Shown here: positions 15,603 to 25,200 of the stretch, one piece after another
How positions within the stretch are numbered: the stretch's first letter is position 1
Layout of the letters: every line of letters starts with the position of its first letter
Origin: an uncultured Acetobacteroides sp.
GTDB taxonomy: Bacteria; Bacteroidota; Bacteroidia; Bacteroidales; ZOR0009
Direction: 5' to 3'
NCBI RefSeq assembly: GCF_963678165.1
Contig: NZ_OY782755.1
Span: forward strand, 3,829,501-3,893,500
Length of the DNA stretch: 64,000 bases
Position numbers and translations under genes: made by a program
Notes under the pieces: model-generated
Seen by the model: the letters and a program-made list of their open reading frames with translations, nothing else
What the model was told of the DNA's origin: nothing
Databases searched by the model: none

Positions 15603-16727
15603 TTATTTCTTTCTCAAACGGGCCATGTAGAATCCGTCGCCACCACTTGATGGCATAATTGAACTATCTTCCTCAAGGGTAAACTCGGGTCGTGCTGCTA
15701 AGAATGCATCCACCTGTCCCCTATTCTCGGAGTGCAAAATGCTGCAGGTTGCATACACCAGCACACCTCCTGGCTTTACCATTTTTGAGTAGCGGCTGAG
15801 GATATCGGCCTGTTGCTGCTTTACGCTCTCTATGCTTTCGGGCGTCATTCGTAGCTTCGACTCTGGATTTCGACGGAAGACTCCCGTTCCCGAGCAGGGA
15901 ACATCGAGCAAAAGGAAGTCGACCTTGTCGTACATACGCTTTACCACCTTGGTGGTGTCAATAAGCCTCGTCTCAACATTGGAAATACCAGCCTTTAAGG
16001 CGCGACGCTTTAGCTCCTCGAGCTTTTGTGGGTATAGATCCATTGAGATGATGCGCCCTTTATTGCCCATCAGCGTACCAATGTGCAGCGACTTGCCGCC
16101 GTTACCAGCACAGGCGTCAACCACCAAGCCTGATCCTTTATAATCCTTCAAAAGAAACGGCGCAACCTGCTGCGACGAGATATCCTGCACCTCCAGCAGT
16201 CCTGCCTTAAAGGGAACTGTTCCGAAAATTTCCTTTCCCCCGGCAACCTCCAACACATCGGGGAATTCTGGCACATTGCGTACAACCACCATCTGCTGGC
16301 GCAGCTCATCAACCAAGCCGCGGGTGGATATCTGTAGAGTGTTGGTGCGGATATACCGCTTGGGTCGCTGTGAAAATGCTATTAGCTCCTGCTCCCAGCT
16401 GTCACCAACCTCATCTTTGGCTAAATCTACAAACCATTGGGGGAAGTCTGGCGCCTCTGGGGTTACATTACCTCCATCAATACGCTCGGCGGGTATTTCC
16501 AGCGCCTTGTTTACGATGTTAATGATGCTCTCGCCGCTGCCCCCGCCCAAGGCGTACCAGCTGCGAAATACAAATGGTGCATACAGGCTCAACGCCCGAC
16601 GAATATTGGGATCGACCACCTTCTTGTCCTTAAAGATATCGCGCAAGGCTCTGTCGAGGTAGACATCCTCGGTTGCCACCCGCCTAACCACTACGGCCAA
16701 TAGGTTTGTCAGCTGCTTTTCCTTCAT
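15603..16727 (-). CDS. RsmB/NOL1/NOP2/Sun-type rRNA (cytosine-5) methyltransferase
   Basis: 374 residues from ATG 16727; the longer frame to 16778 adds 17 non-conserved residues. An NusB-like helical N-terminus ('TNLLAVVVRRVATEDVYLDRALRDIFKDKK') leads to a SAM domain: 'VVDACAGNGGKSLHIGTLMGNKGRIISMDL', 'FLLLDVPCSGTGVFRRNPESK' (first Cys) and 'VLVYATCSILHSEN' (catalytic Cys in the TC motif). The two-cysteine chemistry marks m5C RNA methyltransferases of the RsmB/RsmF group. Probably acts on 16S rRNA; exact site uncertain. Confidence 0.9.
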   Translation of the reverse strand: MKEKQLTNLLAVVVRRVATEDVYLDRALRDIFKDKKVVDPNIRRALSLYAPFVFRSWYALGGGSGESIINIVNKALEIPAERIDGGNVTPEAPDFPQWFVDLAKDEVGDSWEQELIAFSQRPKRYIRTNTLQISTRGLVDELRQQMVVVRNVPEFPDVLEVAGGKEIFGTVPFKAGLLEVQDISSQQVAPFLLKDYKGSGLVVDACAGNGGKSLHIGTLMGNKGRIISMDLYPQKLEELKRRALKAGISNVETRLIDTTKVVKRMYDKVDFLLLDVPCSGTGVFRRNPESKLRMTPESIESVKQQQADILSRYSKMVKPGGVLVYATCSILHSENRGQVDAFLAARPEFTLEEDSSIMPSSGGDGFYMARLRKK

Positions 16728-16859
16728 GGTATCATTTGATAATATGGAGGGCCAAAAGTACAACAAAAACAAAGGCAAACTCCGATATTAGAATAAGATT
16801 AAAATCAAGATTATTAACATTAACCGCAACGCCCCCTAAATTATTAATTTGTTCCTTTG

Positions 16860-17002
16860 CACCGATAATCAAAATCATTTTCCAATATGGACGATGGCCC
16901 TGCGATACAGAATTTAATTATTAATCCTGCTAGCCTAGCGAGGTAGCCTTCTCCACGTCGAGACGTTGCCTCTCTTTGTTAGCCCAAACAGGAGGAGGTA
17001 AC
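16860..17002 (+). promoter_or_regulatory. Long leader before the MgtE-N/CBS gene
   Basis: A -7-like box TTCCTTTG (16852-16859, one mismatch to TAnnTTTG) would give a leader of about 130 nt. The leader holds a small ACGT-CGAG-ACGT hairpin and, unusually for this genome, a strong Shine-Dalgarno AGGAGG 7 nt before GTG 17003. I looked for M-box and yybP-ykoY cores and did not find them. A Mg2+- or translation-coupled control element is possible but unproven. Confidence 0.35.
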
Positions 17003-18277
17003 GTGACCACAATCACCACCTTTTACTTTAGCCGTGTTGTCGGATGCAAGGTATTCGACGTACATAAGAATTGCCTTGGCAAGGTTGTAGACTTTGTTAT
17101 GGACCTAAGCCAGGCTGCAACGATTGACGGCGAGCCCTTTCGTCCCCAGCTGAATGCCCTTTTGCTTAAGCATAAGGGGAAAAAGTTCTACATTTCTTTC
17201 ACTGAAATCTCGGTTGCAAAAGCCGAAGGGCGATACCTGATCTTTATCGATGGTGCTTCTCAAATTGACCCCAGCTTTGCAAGTGAAACCCTGCTGCTTG
17301 GTCAAGGTTTCCTCGATCAGCAGATCGTTGACCTCAACGGGCGCAAGGTGGTTCGCGTAAACGATATCCGAATGGTGAGCTTGTCGAATGCCATCTTTGC
17401 CATTGCGGTTGACGTTGGCATCGAAGGTCTTCTTCGCCGCTTGGGAGTGGTCAAGCAGGTTGCCGCAATTCTAAAGATTTTCAATATTGGGACCTCCTCC
17501 CACTTCATCCTAATGGACGACGTGGCGGCGGTGGATAACTCCAGTTTCAACATTAAGCTATCGAAGACGGCCTCAAAGCTCGACAAGCTGCACCCCTCCG
17601 ATCTTGCCGATATCATCGAAGATTTAGGGAAGGACTCCCAAACATCGATCTTCTCCTCACTTGACGAAGAGATTGCGGCAGACGTGCTCGAAGAACTGGA
17701 GATGCACGAGCAGATCCACATCATCGAAAGCTTATCGGTTGAAAAGGCGGCCGACGTACTCGAAAAGATGCCGGCCAACGAAGCTGCCGATATCCTCGAC
17801 GAGCTGGAGGCCGACAAGGCCGAGCTGCTGCTGAAGGAGATGGAAACGGAATCGTCGGAGGAGGTTCGCGAGCTGCTGGAGTACCCCGACAACTCGGTTG
17901 GCAGCTTTATGACCACCGAGGTGCTTTCGTTTACCCCAGATGTTAGCATCAACACCGTGCTCGATCAGATCCGCGAAACAAAACCCGAGATGGACATGCT
18001 CTACAATATTTTTGTTGTTGATGCCAAAGAGCGCCTAGTTGCAACCGTATCGCTTCGCGATTTAATTGTATCGCAGCCAGACATGCTGCTTAAGGATGTT
18101 ATGAAGTGCGACCCCATCAGCGTGTACGACACCGAGAAGATAGACTCGCTTGCCGAGATCGTATCCAAGTACAACCTACTCTCGATTCCGGTAACCAACG
18201 AAGACGACCAGCTGGAGGGAATGGTGGTTATCGACGACGTTGTTGAGGACCTTGTAGGAAAGAGAAGAACGCTTTAA
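17003..18277 (+). CDS. MgtE N-domain + CBS-pair protein lacking the transport domain
   Basis: 424 residues from GTG 17003, chosen because AGGAGGAGG precedes it; the TTG at 16976 would put the SD inside the gene. Layout: an N-terminal PRC-barrel-like region (residues about 1-180), the MgtE N superhelix ('LDKLHPSDLADIIEDLGKDSQTSIFSSLDEEIAADVLEELE', 'EKAADVLEKMPANEAADILDELEADKAELLLKEME'), then two CBS domains ('VGSFMTTEVLSFTPDVSINTVLDQI' and 'LLKDVMKCDPISVYDTEKIDSLAEIVSKYNLLSIPV'). It stops after CBS2, so the five-helix Mg2+ channel of MgtE is absent. In MgtE the N/CBS part senses cytosolic Mg2+. Only 21 nt separate it from the Nramp-like gene, so it is probably that transporter's Mg2+-sensing regulator. 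Confidence 0.85.
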   Translation: MTTITTFYFSRVVGCKVFDVHKNCLGKVVDFVMDLSQAATIDGEPFRPQLNALLLKHKGKKFYISFTEISVAKAEGRYLIFIDGASQIDPSFASETLLLGQGFLDQQIVDLNGRKVVRVNDIRMVSLSNAIFAIAVDVGIEGLLRRLGVVKQVAAILKIFNIGTSSHFILMDDVAAVDNSSFNIKLSKTASKLDKLHPSDLADIIEDLGKDSQTSIFSSLDEEIAADVLEELEMHEQIHIIESLSVEKAADVLEKMPANEAADILDELEADKAELLLKEMETESSEEVRELLEYPDNSVGSFMTTEVLSFTPDVSINTVLDQIRETKPEMDMLYNIFVVDAKERLVATVSLRDLIVSQPDMLLKDVMKCDPISVYDTEKIDSLAEIVSKYNLLSIPVTNEDDQLEGMVVIDDVVEDLVGKRRTL

Positions 18278-18298
18278 AATCGAAAAACCGCGGAGATA

Positions 18299-19546
18299 AT
18301 GATTAATTGGAAAGATAGAAAGAGCATCTTGGGAAAGATTGCGCTATTCCTTGCCATTCTGGGGCCAGGCATTATTACCGGCAGCGTAGACAACGATGCG
18401 GGTGGCATCACCACCTACTCGGTGGCCGGCGCCTTATACGGGTACAACATGCTGTGGACGCTCATTCCGGCATTTATCGTTCTTATTGTGATACAGGAGA
18501 TGAATGCCCGCATGGGAATTGTAACGGGCAAGGGGCTTGCCGACCTTATCCGCGAAAACGCAGGCGTAAAGATTACCTTCTTCATCTTTGTTGGGCTGCT
18601 AATAGCCGATATCGGCAACACCACTACCGAGTTTGCGGGGGTTGCTGGGAGCTTGGAAATATTTGGGGTCAGCAAGTACATATCCGTTCCCATTGTGGGC
18701 GTTTTGGTATGGCTGCTCGTTGTTAAGGGCAACTACAAGTTTGCCGAAAGAATTTTCCTCCTCTTTAGCGTATCGCTTTTGGTTTACATCGTTTCGGCAC
18801 TTATGGGCCATCCACATTGGGGCGAGATTGGAACGGCCATTGTTCATCCCAACCTTCCCATTAACGAGCAAAGCATTGCCCTAACCATCGGAATTATAGG
18901 CACCACCATTGCCCCCTGGATGCAGTTCTACATGCAGTCATCGGTTATTGAGAAGGGGCTGAAGATGAAAAACTACAAGTACTCCATTATTGATATTGTG
19001 GTGGGCTGCATTGCAACCGTTGTGGTAGCCTTCTTCATTATTGTTGCCTGCGGATCGACGCTTCACCCCAAGGGTATTGCCATCAACGAGGCAAAAGATG
19101 CCGCCATGGCGCTAAAGCCGCTGGCAGGGGAGTTTGCAGGACAGGTATTCGCATTCGGACTATTCATCGCCTCGATATTCTCGGCAACCATTCTTCCGTT
19201 GGCTACCGCCTTCTACGTATGCGAGGCGTTTGGCTTCGAGGCCGGCATCGATAAGAAGTGGGACGAGGCCCGAGAGTTCTACATCCTGTACACCGGGATA
19301 CTGGTTATTTCGGCAGGGATTATTCTTTTGCCCAATGCACCGCTTATCCTCATATCCCTATGGTCGCAGGTGGCCAATGGCCTTCTTTTGCCGGTAGTTT
19401 TAATCTGCATGATGCTAATCGTAAACAACAAGCGCATTATGGGACGCTACGTGAACAAGCCAACGGCCAACATTATCGGCTGGGGGTCGGTTACCCTGCT
19501 AGTTGGCCTATCGGTTACCCTGCTGCTGCTGCCTCTTTTCAGGTAA
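18299..19546 (+). CDS. Nramp-related divalent cation transporter, probably Mg2+ (NRMT-like)
   Basis: 415 residues, about 11 membrane segments, LeuT fold. TM1 carries 'LGPGIITGSVDNDAGGITTYS', so the canonical DPGN of Mn/Fe Nramps is DNDA here. TM6 carries 'GTTIAPWMQFY' where canonical Nramps have A-x-x-M-P-H; the metal-coordinating Met is Ala and the first Ala is Thr. From memory, these are the changes reported for Nramp-related magnesium transporters, whose site is built for a hydrated ion. The upstream MgtE-N/CBS gene supports Mg2+. Followed by a strong terminator. Substrate is inference; family is certain. Confidence 0.85.
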   Translation: MINWKDRKSILGKIALFLAILGPGIITGSVDNDAGGITTYSVAGALYGYNMLWTLIPAFIVLIVIQEMNARMGIVTGKGLADLIRENAGVKITFFIFVGLLIADIGNTTTEFAGVAGSLEIFGVSKYISVPIVGVLVWLLVVKGNYKFAERIFLLFSVSLLVYIVSALMGHPHWGEIGTAIVHPNLPINEQSIALTIGIIGTTIAPWMQFYMQSSVIEKGLKMKNYKYSIIDIVVGCIATVVVAFFIIVACGSTLHPKGIAINEAKDAAMALKPLAGEFAGQVFAFGLFIASIFSATILPLATAFYVCEAFGFEAGIDKKWDEAREFYILYTGILVISAGIILLPNAPLILISLWSQVANGLLLPVVLICMMLIVNNKRIMGRYVNKPTANIIGWGSVTLLVGLSVTLLLLPLFR

Positions 19547-19572
19547 ACGGCTACGCTACAAAAATCTAACGG

Positions 19573-19604
19573 AAAGCCCACGGCAGCAATGCCCGTGGGC
19601 TTTT
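19573..19604 (+). terminator. Terminator of the MgtE-N/Nramp operon
   Basis: AAAGCCCACGG / CCGTGGGCTTT stem (11 bp) with a 9-nt loop, then TTTTA. Confidence 0.85.
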
Positions 19605-19675
19605 ACGATTTAAGGCTTACCCGCCTACCCTAGTTCCTCTCCCTTCGGGAAACACATCTCTTTACGCCAAACGCC

Positions 19676-19864
19676 CCTATTTCTAGTTCAAACAAGGTTG
19701 TTTCTGCGGTAGAAAAAGTTCTTTTTAGCCTAGCAAAGGCCTTTGCCAGCCAAGAAAAGGCTTTTGACTGCAAAGAAAAGGCCTTTGCCAGCGAAGAAAA
19801 GGATGTTTCTTGCGTAGAAAAAACTCTTTCTGAACCAGAAAAGGAACTTTCTACAACAAAAAAG
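19676..19864. repeat. Array B: nine tandem units of exactly 21 bp
   Basis: Units start at 19676, 19697, 19718, 19739, 19760, 19781, 19802, 19823 and 19844, each 21 nt. The pattern is a pyrimidine/TTT start, variable centre and purine end (AGAAAAG), best seen in the units at 19739 and 19781, which differ in one base. It lies after the Nramp terminator and before a convergent gene. One plus-strand frame is open through the array (19634-19867) and reads as heptapeptides ending in E-K or K-K, but there is no start codon. The rest of the 490-nt gap (19605-19675, 19865-20036) shows no gene. Confidence 0.85.
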
Positions 19865-20036
19865 ATGTAGAAAGTTTAAGGAATAGATGCTTCAGCCCTC
19901 ACCGCTGCTATATTGGAAGCATTGTCCAAGTGGTGATGGCGTTAATAGGCTACGCTTCCTTGGCCAGCCCTACCGAAATAGGCAAATAAGCACAAGTCAG
20001 CCTGATTAGGGTAAAAAGTCATGCAGAAGCCTCTAC

Positions 20037-21017
20037 CTATATCCGCCCAAAGATCTTGTCGAAAAACCAGCTAGGCCTTGCTGCCACTTCGCCTTTAGAT
20101 GGGCATTCTCCTTTACCTAAAAGTTCATCAACAATGGTTTGTATTAGGGGCTGCTGTATGTGCTGCGGCTTCTCGAAGTCGAAGGTTTGCAATCCATCGC
20201 CATTTTGCAGCACGATTGGCGTAAACTCGAAGGTGGAAAAGGTAATCTTTCCCCTAGTTCCAACAATCTCTATGCTGTCAACCGCCGCTTGGGGTGCAGC
20301 CACAAAGCTCCACGAGGCCGTTCCAAGCACGCCGCTCTCGAAAAGGAAGGAGGCAGCCACGGTATCCTCGGCAGAATAGAGTTTGCCAAGGTTCACCGCA
20401 AAGCCATGTACATCAGCAATCCGACCAAGAATAAAGTCTAGGATATCTATGGTGTGAGGAGCTAAATCATAAAGGTATCCACCGCCTGCCACCTCGGGAT
20501 TTATTCGCCAAGTATGTTTTTGGAGTCTGATATCGCTTTCCGAAGCCACCCTTAGCTGCTCAACCCTAACGGTAAGTGGTTTTCCTACGGCACCGCATTC
20601 CACCAGCTCCTTAACCTTTACAAAGTAGGGCAGCGCTCGACGGTAGTGGGCCACAAACAACGGCTTTCCGACCTCCTTGGCAGCGTTAACCATCTCCATG
20701 CATTCGCTATAGGTAAGCGCCATGGGCTTTTCTACGTACACAGCCTTATCCGCCTTAAGGGCCATCAAGGTGTACGCGCAGTGCATGCTTGGAGGCGTAG
20801 CAATGTAAACAGCATCTATTTGGCTATTGGCTAGCAGCTCCTCCGCGCTGGTGTACCATTGTGCAACATGATGCCTTTGGGCAAAATCTTTGGCCTTTGC
20901 CGCATCGCGTCGCATAACCGCCACCAGCTCCGAATGTTCGCTCTTGTAAAAAGCGGGTCCACTTTTCACCTCGCACACATCTCCGCATCCAATTATTCCC
21001 CATCGTACGATGTCCAT
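20037..21017 (-). CDS. Gfo/Idh/MocA-family oxidoreductase
   Basis: 326 residues. The Rossmann N-terminus is 'VRWGIIGCGDVCEVKSGPAFYK' (GxGxx motif), the 'YVEKPMALTYSECMEMVNAA' EKP motif carries the catalytic Lys, and the C-terminal substrate domain has 'AGGGYLYDLAPHTIDILDFILG' (D-x-x-x-H pattern). These enzymes oxidise or reduce sugars and related alcohols with NAD(P). Substrate unknown; no pathway partner adjacent. Start at 21017 gives MDIVRWGIIGC, a normal opening. Confidence 0.9.
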   Translation of the reverse strand: MDIVRWGIIGCGDVCEVKSGPAFYKSEHSELVAVMRRDAAKAKDFAQRHHVAQWYTSAEELLANSQIDAVYIATPPSMHCAYTLMALKADKAVYVEKPMALTYSECMEMVNAAKEVGKPLFVAHYRRALPYFVKVKELVECGAVGKPLTVRVEQLRVASESDIRLQKHTWRINPEVAGGGYLYDLAPHTIDILDFILGRIADVHGFAVNLGKLYSAEDTVAASFLFESGVLGTASWSFVAAPQAAVDSIEIVGTRGKITFSTFEFTPIVLQNGDGLQTFDFEKPQHIQQPLIQTIVDELLGKGECPSKGEVAARPSWFFDKIFGRI

Positions 21018-21098
21018 AAGGTATTATAAGTTAGAGTTGAAATTTATTATTTCCGAAAAAACTGATACCAATATAGAATAAAAATGCCCAACCCTTTA

Positions 21099-21106
21099 TA
21101 TATTTG
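21099..21106 (+). promoter_or_regulatory. Bacteroidota -7 box (TATATTTG)
   Basis: TATATTTG lies 43 nt before the ATG at 21150. No clear TTTG at -33. Confidence 0.45.
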
Positions 21107-21149
21107 CACAAATTCTACCTATAGGATATAGCTATTAAACAAAACATTT

Positions 21150-21605
21150 ATGCAAACTTTTTCCTTTAAAGGATTGGAGCTAATGCTCCTAAACCGAACC
21201 ATTGTTGAGGGAACCAAGGTAAACCTAATCCATCGAGTATTTCTTGCACTATTCACCCTTTTTGTAGTGTACTTTTCTGTTCAAATATATCTCTACCTAC
21301 CCCAAAACCTTGAGGTGCTAGTGCTCTATCTGCTGCTTTTCGGAGCTGCCATACTAGCAATCCAGAAGATTATAAAGGATAGGCATAGCCCTAGCATGGC
21401 GTCAATCTCCTCCGACACAATTCGCGTTGTCCGATTCAAGAACCATTTCACCAGAATACCCTGCTTGTTCTCTTCTTCCCCAGATGCCGAGTTCGAAACG
21501 CACGATGGCAATACCGTAAAGCTCCGCGTACGCCTCGAAAAGGCCGTACTGCTGCAGTTCAAGCACGAGTTGGTAAAAAGAGATATTCGTGTCGAAGAGC
21601 ATTAA
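21150..21605 (+). CDS. Two-helix membrane protein with a small cytosolic beta domain
   Basis: 151 residues, not assigned to a family. Two membrane segments (about 27-47 'VFLALFTLFVVYFSVQIYLYL' and 53-70 'LEVLVLYLLLFGAAILAI') follow a short N-terminal stretch. The C-terminal 70 residues are beta-rich ('SDTIRVVRFKNHFTRIPCLF', 'DGNTVKLRVRLEKAVLLQF'), similar in layout to bacterial PH-like membrane proteins, as is the gene at 33067-33552. Monocistronic. Confidence 0.6.
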   Translation: MQTFSFKGLELMLLNRTIVEGTKVNLIHRVFLALFTLFVVYFSVQIYLYLPQNLEVLVLYLLLFGAAILAIQKIIKDRHSPSMASISSDTIRVVRFKNHFTRIPCLFSSSPDAEFETHDGNTVKLRVRLEKAVLLQFKHELVKRDIRVEEH

Positions 21606-21734
21606 TGCCAAATAAAAGCGCAATCTTTAACACGATAAAACGGTTTTGCACCACATCGGGAACAATTATCCACCCGTCGATGTGTCTAACCTTGTGCTTT
21701 GTATTGCCTTTTCAACATTATAATGCTTTAGAAG

Positions 21735-22079
21735 ATGAACCCAAAGGTTAAAGAATTCAGGGAGTACCGCGAAAAGATGAATGAGAAGATTCTATCGAAG
21801 AATAATCTTGTTATTAAACGAATCTACAACATCGACACCAACACCTACCAGGAAGGTGCCCTGTCTACCCGCGAGAAGGAGTTGATGGGGCTAGTGGCTT
21901 CTATGGTTCTTCGCTGCGACGACTGCGTGAAGTATCACCTAGAAACCTGCTACGAATTAGGTTTGAATACCGACCAGATAATGGAGGCATTCTCGGTGGC
22001 CAACCTCGTTGGTGGAACCATTGTAATCCCCCACACCCGCCGAGCCCTCGAATACTGGGAGGCTCTACAGGAGGAATAG
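21735..22079 (+). CDS. AhpD-like / carboxymuconolactone decarboxylase family protein
   Basis: 114 residues. The CMD core is 'LSTREKELMGLVASMVLRCDDCVKYHLETCYELGLNTDQIMEAFSVANLVGG' read in segments. The Cys-x-x-Cys-x-x-x-His motif (CDDCVKYH) is that of AhpD-like peroxidase-coupled disulfide reductases. Likely a cytoplasmic thiol redox enzyme. It precedes the protease genes by 141 nt and is probably independent of them. Confidence 0.85.
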   Translation: MNPKVKEFREYREKMNEKILSKNNLVIKRIYNIDTNTYQEGALSTREKELMGLVASMVLRCDDCVKYHLETCYELGLNTDQIMEAFSVANLVGGTIVIPHTRRALEYWEALQEE

Positions 22080-22220
22080 TATCCAAAATAAATATTCCCT
22101 GTAACCTTAGCCAATAGGCTACGTCTATACTTTGCAATACCTGTATTAAAGTACTACAAGCTGGCGATATGCCCATGCCTTGCGGGCAACAGCTCATCGT
22201 TGGCCATAAACCATTACCAA

Positions 22221-25200
22221 ATGAAAAAGCTTCTTTCGGCCTTGCTGCTTCTTATGTCGTTTGCGGCAGCGGCAAACGATAGCGCTCCGCTTTGGATGCG
22301 CTATCCTTCAATTTCTCCAGATGGGAGAACCATCGCCTTTACCTACAAGGGCGACATCTACACCGTACCAACATCGGGAGGTCGTGCTTTGCAGCTAACC
22401 ACCAATCCTGCCTACGACTACATGCCAATCTGGAGCCCCGATGGAAAGACCATCGCCTTTGCCAGCGACCGCTATGGCAACTTCGATATCTTTACCATGC
22501 CCGCCGAAGGTGGTACACCAAAGCGTATTACCACCAATTCGGTTGCCGAACAGCCAAGAACGTTTACCCCCGATGGTAAAGAGATCCTTTTCCTTGCCCA
22601 AATCATGGATAAGGCAAACAGCCGCCAATTCCCCTACGGTACCTTGCGCGAGGTATACGCCGTTTCGGTAGATGGCGGTCGTCCCCATCAGGTGCTAACC
22701 ATTCCAGCCGAAGATCCTTCATTCGACAAGAGCGGTAAGCTAATGGCCTACCACGACTATAAGGGCTACGAGGATCCTATGCGTAAGCACCACGTATCAC
22801 CAGTCACCCGCGACATCTGGGTGTACGATACCCAAGCAAAAAAGCACACCAAGATTTCCACCTTCGGAGGCGAAGATCGTACGCCAATCTTTGGCGACGA
22901 CTCCAAAACGCTATACTACCTCAGCGAGCAGTTTGGCGACTTCAACGTGGTTAAAACCAGCATCGACAACCCAACAAAGGTAGAGCAGCTAACCTTCTTC
23001 AAGAAGAATCCAGTTCGTTTCCTCACCAAATCAAATAGCAACATCTTCGCTTTTGGCTATGGTGGCGAAATCTACACCTATAAAGAAGGTGGCAAACCCG
23101 AAAAGGTCGCCATCTCCATCGTTAACGATCAGGTAGAAAACACCCTCATAAACAACGACCTTACCAACGGTGCCAGCGAAATGTCCGTTTCCCCCAATGG
23201 TAAAGAGGCCGCCTTTATTCTACGTGGCGATGTGTACGTTGCCTCTGTAGAGTACGGCACCACCAAACGAATTACCAACACCCCAGAACAGGAGCGCAAC
23301 GTAAGCTTTAGCCCCGATGGACGCAGCCTTGTTTACGCCGGCGAACGCAACGGCAAGTGGCAGGTATTTACCGCTACCATGGTAAAAAAGGACGAGCCAT
23401 TCTTTGCCACCTCAACAGCCGTAAAGGAAGAGAGCCTAGTTACCATTCCAGAAGACGCCTTCCAACCCTCCTACTCGCCTGACGGCAAAGAGGTAGCCTT
23501 CCTAAAGGACAGAACTACCCTAAGCGTCATCAACCTAAAGAGCAAGAAGATCCGCGATGTGCTCGATGCCAAGTACAACTACTCGTACCAGGATGGCGAC
23601 CAAGACTACTGCTGGTCGCCCGACAGCAAATGGTTCCTTGTTAAGTACTTCGAAGCAGGAGGATGGAATAAAGAAGATATCGGCCTCGTAAAAGCCGATG
23701 GCACAGGTACTGTCACCAACCTCACCAACAGCGGCTACAGCGATAGCAACCCAAAATGGATGATGAAAGGCCAATCGATGATCTGGATTACCGATAGGGA
23801 CGGCTACCGCAGCCACGGCAGCTGGGGATCGGAAGGCGACGTGTACGGCATGTTCTTCACCAAGAAGGCTTGGGATACCTTTAAGATGACCAAGGAGGAG
23901 CTGGATATTCAAAAAGAAGCCGAGAAACTTACCAAAAAGGATAAAAAAGACGAAACAAAGAAGGATGACGCGAAAAAGGACGAGGCCAAGAAGGACTCTA
24001 CCGATAAGATAGCCCCTCTTGAGATTGACCTCAACGACCTAGAGAGCCGCACCACCCGCCTTACCATCAACTCGTCGAACATATCCGATGCCGTGCTTAC
24101 CCCCGATGGCGATAAGCTATACTACCTGTGCAGCTTCGAGAAAGGATTCGACCTCTGGGTTAACGACCTGAAGGAAAACAGCACCAAACTGGTAATGAAG
24201 CTCGATGGCTACAACGGCAACCTGGTAATAGACAAGGACGGGAAGAACCTCTTCTTCACCTCTGGCAACACCCTTAACAAGCTCGAGATCTCGTCGAATA
24301 AGAGGACGACCATCAGCTACAAGGCACCAAAAACTCTCGACTATCCAGCCGAAAGAAAGTACCTGCTCGACCATGCCTACCACCTTGTCGAGAAGAAGTT
24401 CTACGATCCTAAGCTCCATAACGTAGACTGGAACTACTACCACCAGGAGTATGCCAAGTTCCTCCCCTACATCAACAATAACTACGACTTTGCCGAACTC
24501 CTAAGCGAAATGCTTGGCGAGCTTAACGGTTCGCACACCGGAGGAAGGTACACTCCTGCTCCATCATCAGGTGCCGACCAAACCGCAACGCTTGGACTTA
24601 TCTACAACGATAGCTACAGCGGCGATGGTCTTATGGTAGCCGAAGTTATCAAGAAAGGCCCCTTTGAAAACGGCAAAACCAAGGTTGCACCAGGCATCGT
24701 AATCACCGCTATTGATGCCGATACCATTAAGGCTGGTGCCGATTACTACCCAATGCTTAACCGCAAGGCCGGAAAAGCCACTGTTGTTGGCCTCCTCAAC
24801 CCAAAGACAGGCCAACGCTGGGAAGAGATCGTTAAACCTATCAGCAAGGGTACTGAAAACAACCTCCTTTACGATCGCTACGTTGAACGCCAGGAAGCCT
24901 ACGTCGATTCCATCTCCAACGGTAGAATTGGTTACGTACACGTAAGAGGCATGAATAGCGAAAGCTTCCGCGAAACCTACTCCAAAACCCTTGGAAAGTT
25001 CCGCAACAAGGAAGCCCTAATCGTAGACACCCGCTTCAACGGTGGCGGATGGCTGCACAACGACCTAGCCATTCTACTTAGCGGTAAAAAGTACGCCGAG
25101 TTTGCCCCTAAGGGCCAATACATCGCTGCCGAACCGCTATCCCAATGGGCAAAGCCATCGGTAGTGCTAGCTTCAGAGGGTAACTACTCCGACGCTCACG

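Noticed and set aside
16860-17002. M-box or yybP-ykoY riboswitch upstream of the MgtE-like gene
   Set aside because: Conserved cores of these riboswitches were looked for by eye and not found.
22200-22220. Upstream ATG of tricorn-like copy 1
   Set aside because: It would place seven polar residues before the signal peptide; ATG 22221 gives a standard signal matching copy 2.
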